DNA of 49,830 nucleotides from positions 1 through 49,830 of the forward strand of contig CAZKFG010000006.1 of the NCBI GenBank assembly GCA_964551985.1. The letters run 5' to 3'. The notes below the pieces were generated by a model. It saw only the letters and a program-made list of their open reading frames with translations. It was not told where the DNA came from and ran no database searches. Source of the DNA: CAZKFG01 sp964551985. Lineage in GTDB: Bacteria > Bacillota > Negativicutes > Acidaminococcales > JAISLQ01. The position numbers and the translations under genes are program-made. Of this stretch, positions 49,771 through 49,830 are shown in pieces (positions within the stretch are counted from its first letter, which is position 1; each line of letters begins with the position of its first letter).

Positions 49771-49830
49771 TCCTTGATAGCTCAGCAGGTAGAGCAATCG
49801 GCTGTTAACCGATCGGTCGTAGGTTCGAGT
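49771..49830 (+). tRNA. tRNA-Asn (GTT), 3' end outside window
   Basis: Acceptor arm start TCCTTGA, TA, D-arm GCTC-AGCAGGTA-GAGC, anticodon arm with CGG-CTGTTAA-CCG and anticodon GTT at 49804-49806, variable loop, then T-arm start GTAGG-TTCGAGT. The window ends in the T-loop, so the last 16 or so bases are missing. Confidence 0.95.

Noticed and set aside
1..49830. CRISPR array, transposase, integrase or phage genes
   Set aside because: No regular spaced repeats and no such proteins in any reading frame.

Overview
The window looks like chromosome from a low-GC diderm Firmicute, most probably class Negativicutes. Firmicute markers are the SAM-I riboswitch ahead of metNIQ, a YerC/TrpR-like regulator, HisZ paired with a short HisG, an Asp23/Gls24 protein and PP-loop LarE. 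The first gene is nevertheless an outer-membrane beta-barrel porin, so the cell has an outer membrane. Genus is not resolved. I see no phage, transposase, CRISPR array or rRNA. The plus strand is G/T-rich over much of the window whichever strand is coding.

Layout. 1-3.1 kb: end of a porin gene, a GNAT acetyltransferase and a CstA-type carrier. 3.3-8.3 kb: a tight plus-strand operon of a YdjC-family deacetylase, an LPG-synthase-TM-like membrane protein, an ArnT-like GT39, a DPM1-like GT2 and larE. The first four resemble the enzyme set that puts an amino sugar on lipid A in Francisella. 8.3-9.0 kb: an exported ankyrin-repeat protein. 9.03-9.54 kb: an AT-rich gap between convergent genes holding three abutting DnaA-box-like nonamers, trinucleotides like DnaA-trios, an inverted fourth box and several palindromes; this is a candidate replication origin or other DnaA-binding locus. 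9.5-16.7 kb (minus strand): a PAS/GGDEF/GAF diguanylate cyclase, mnmA, a small exported protein, a ferredoxin and metNIQ with its riboswitch.

16.9-30.8 kb: histidine biosynthesis, split in two. yerC-hisZ is followed in the same operon by an HD-GYP response regulator and a 1432-residue hybrid kinase, then a terminator and a DUF805 gene; hisGDCBHAF(IE) follow. No histidinol-phosphatase is in the window. 30.8-38.3 kb: an ATP-grasp ligase, a DUF985 cupin, an FNT channel, a decayed small gene, a 37-residue rubredoxin-like protein and a Cache-GGDEF-EAL-PASx3-GGDEF protein. 38.4-43.8 kb: DAHP synthase, a SprA-related putative metalloprotease, queF, a gamma-carbonic-anhydrase-like protein, a NimA-like flavoprotein, an HD hydrolase, a cyclophilin, a GIY-YIG protein and Asp23. 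43.9-49.8 kb: a secreted lipase whose signal peptide is broken at a nine-T tract, a GH26 glycosidase, a DUF1624 membrane protein, two tandem exported paralogues, a YhcH-family protein and the 5' part of tRNA-Asn.

How it fits together. Three proteins should make or destroy cyclic di-GMP (a cyclase, an HD-GYP phosphodiesterase and a GGDEF/EAL protein). The kinase beside the HD-GYP protein and the GGDEF/EAL protein share one distinctive PAS subtype, five copies in total. The strongest leads for follow-up are the DnaA-box region, the amino-sugar/lipid operon, the phosphorelay inside the his genes and the poly-T lipase switch.
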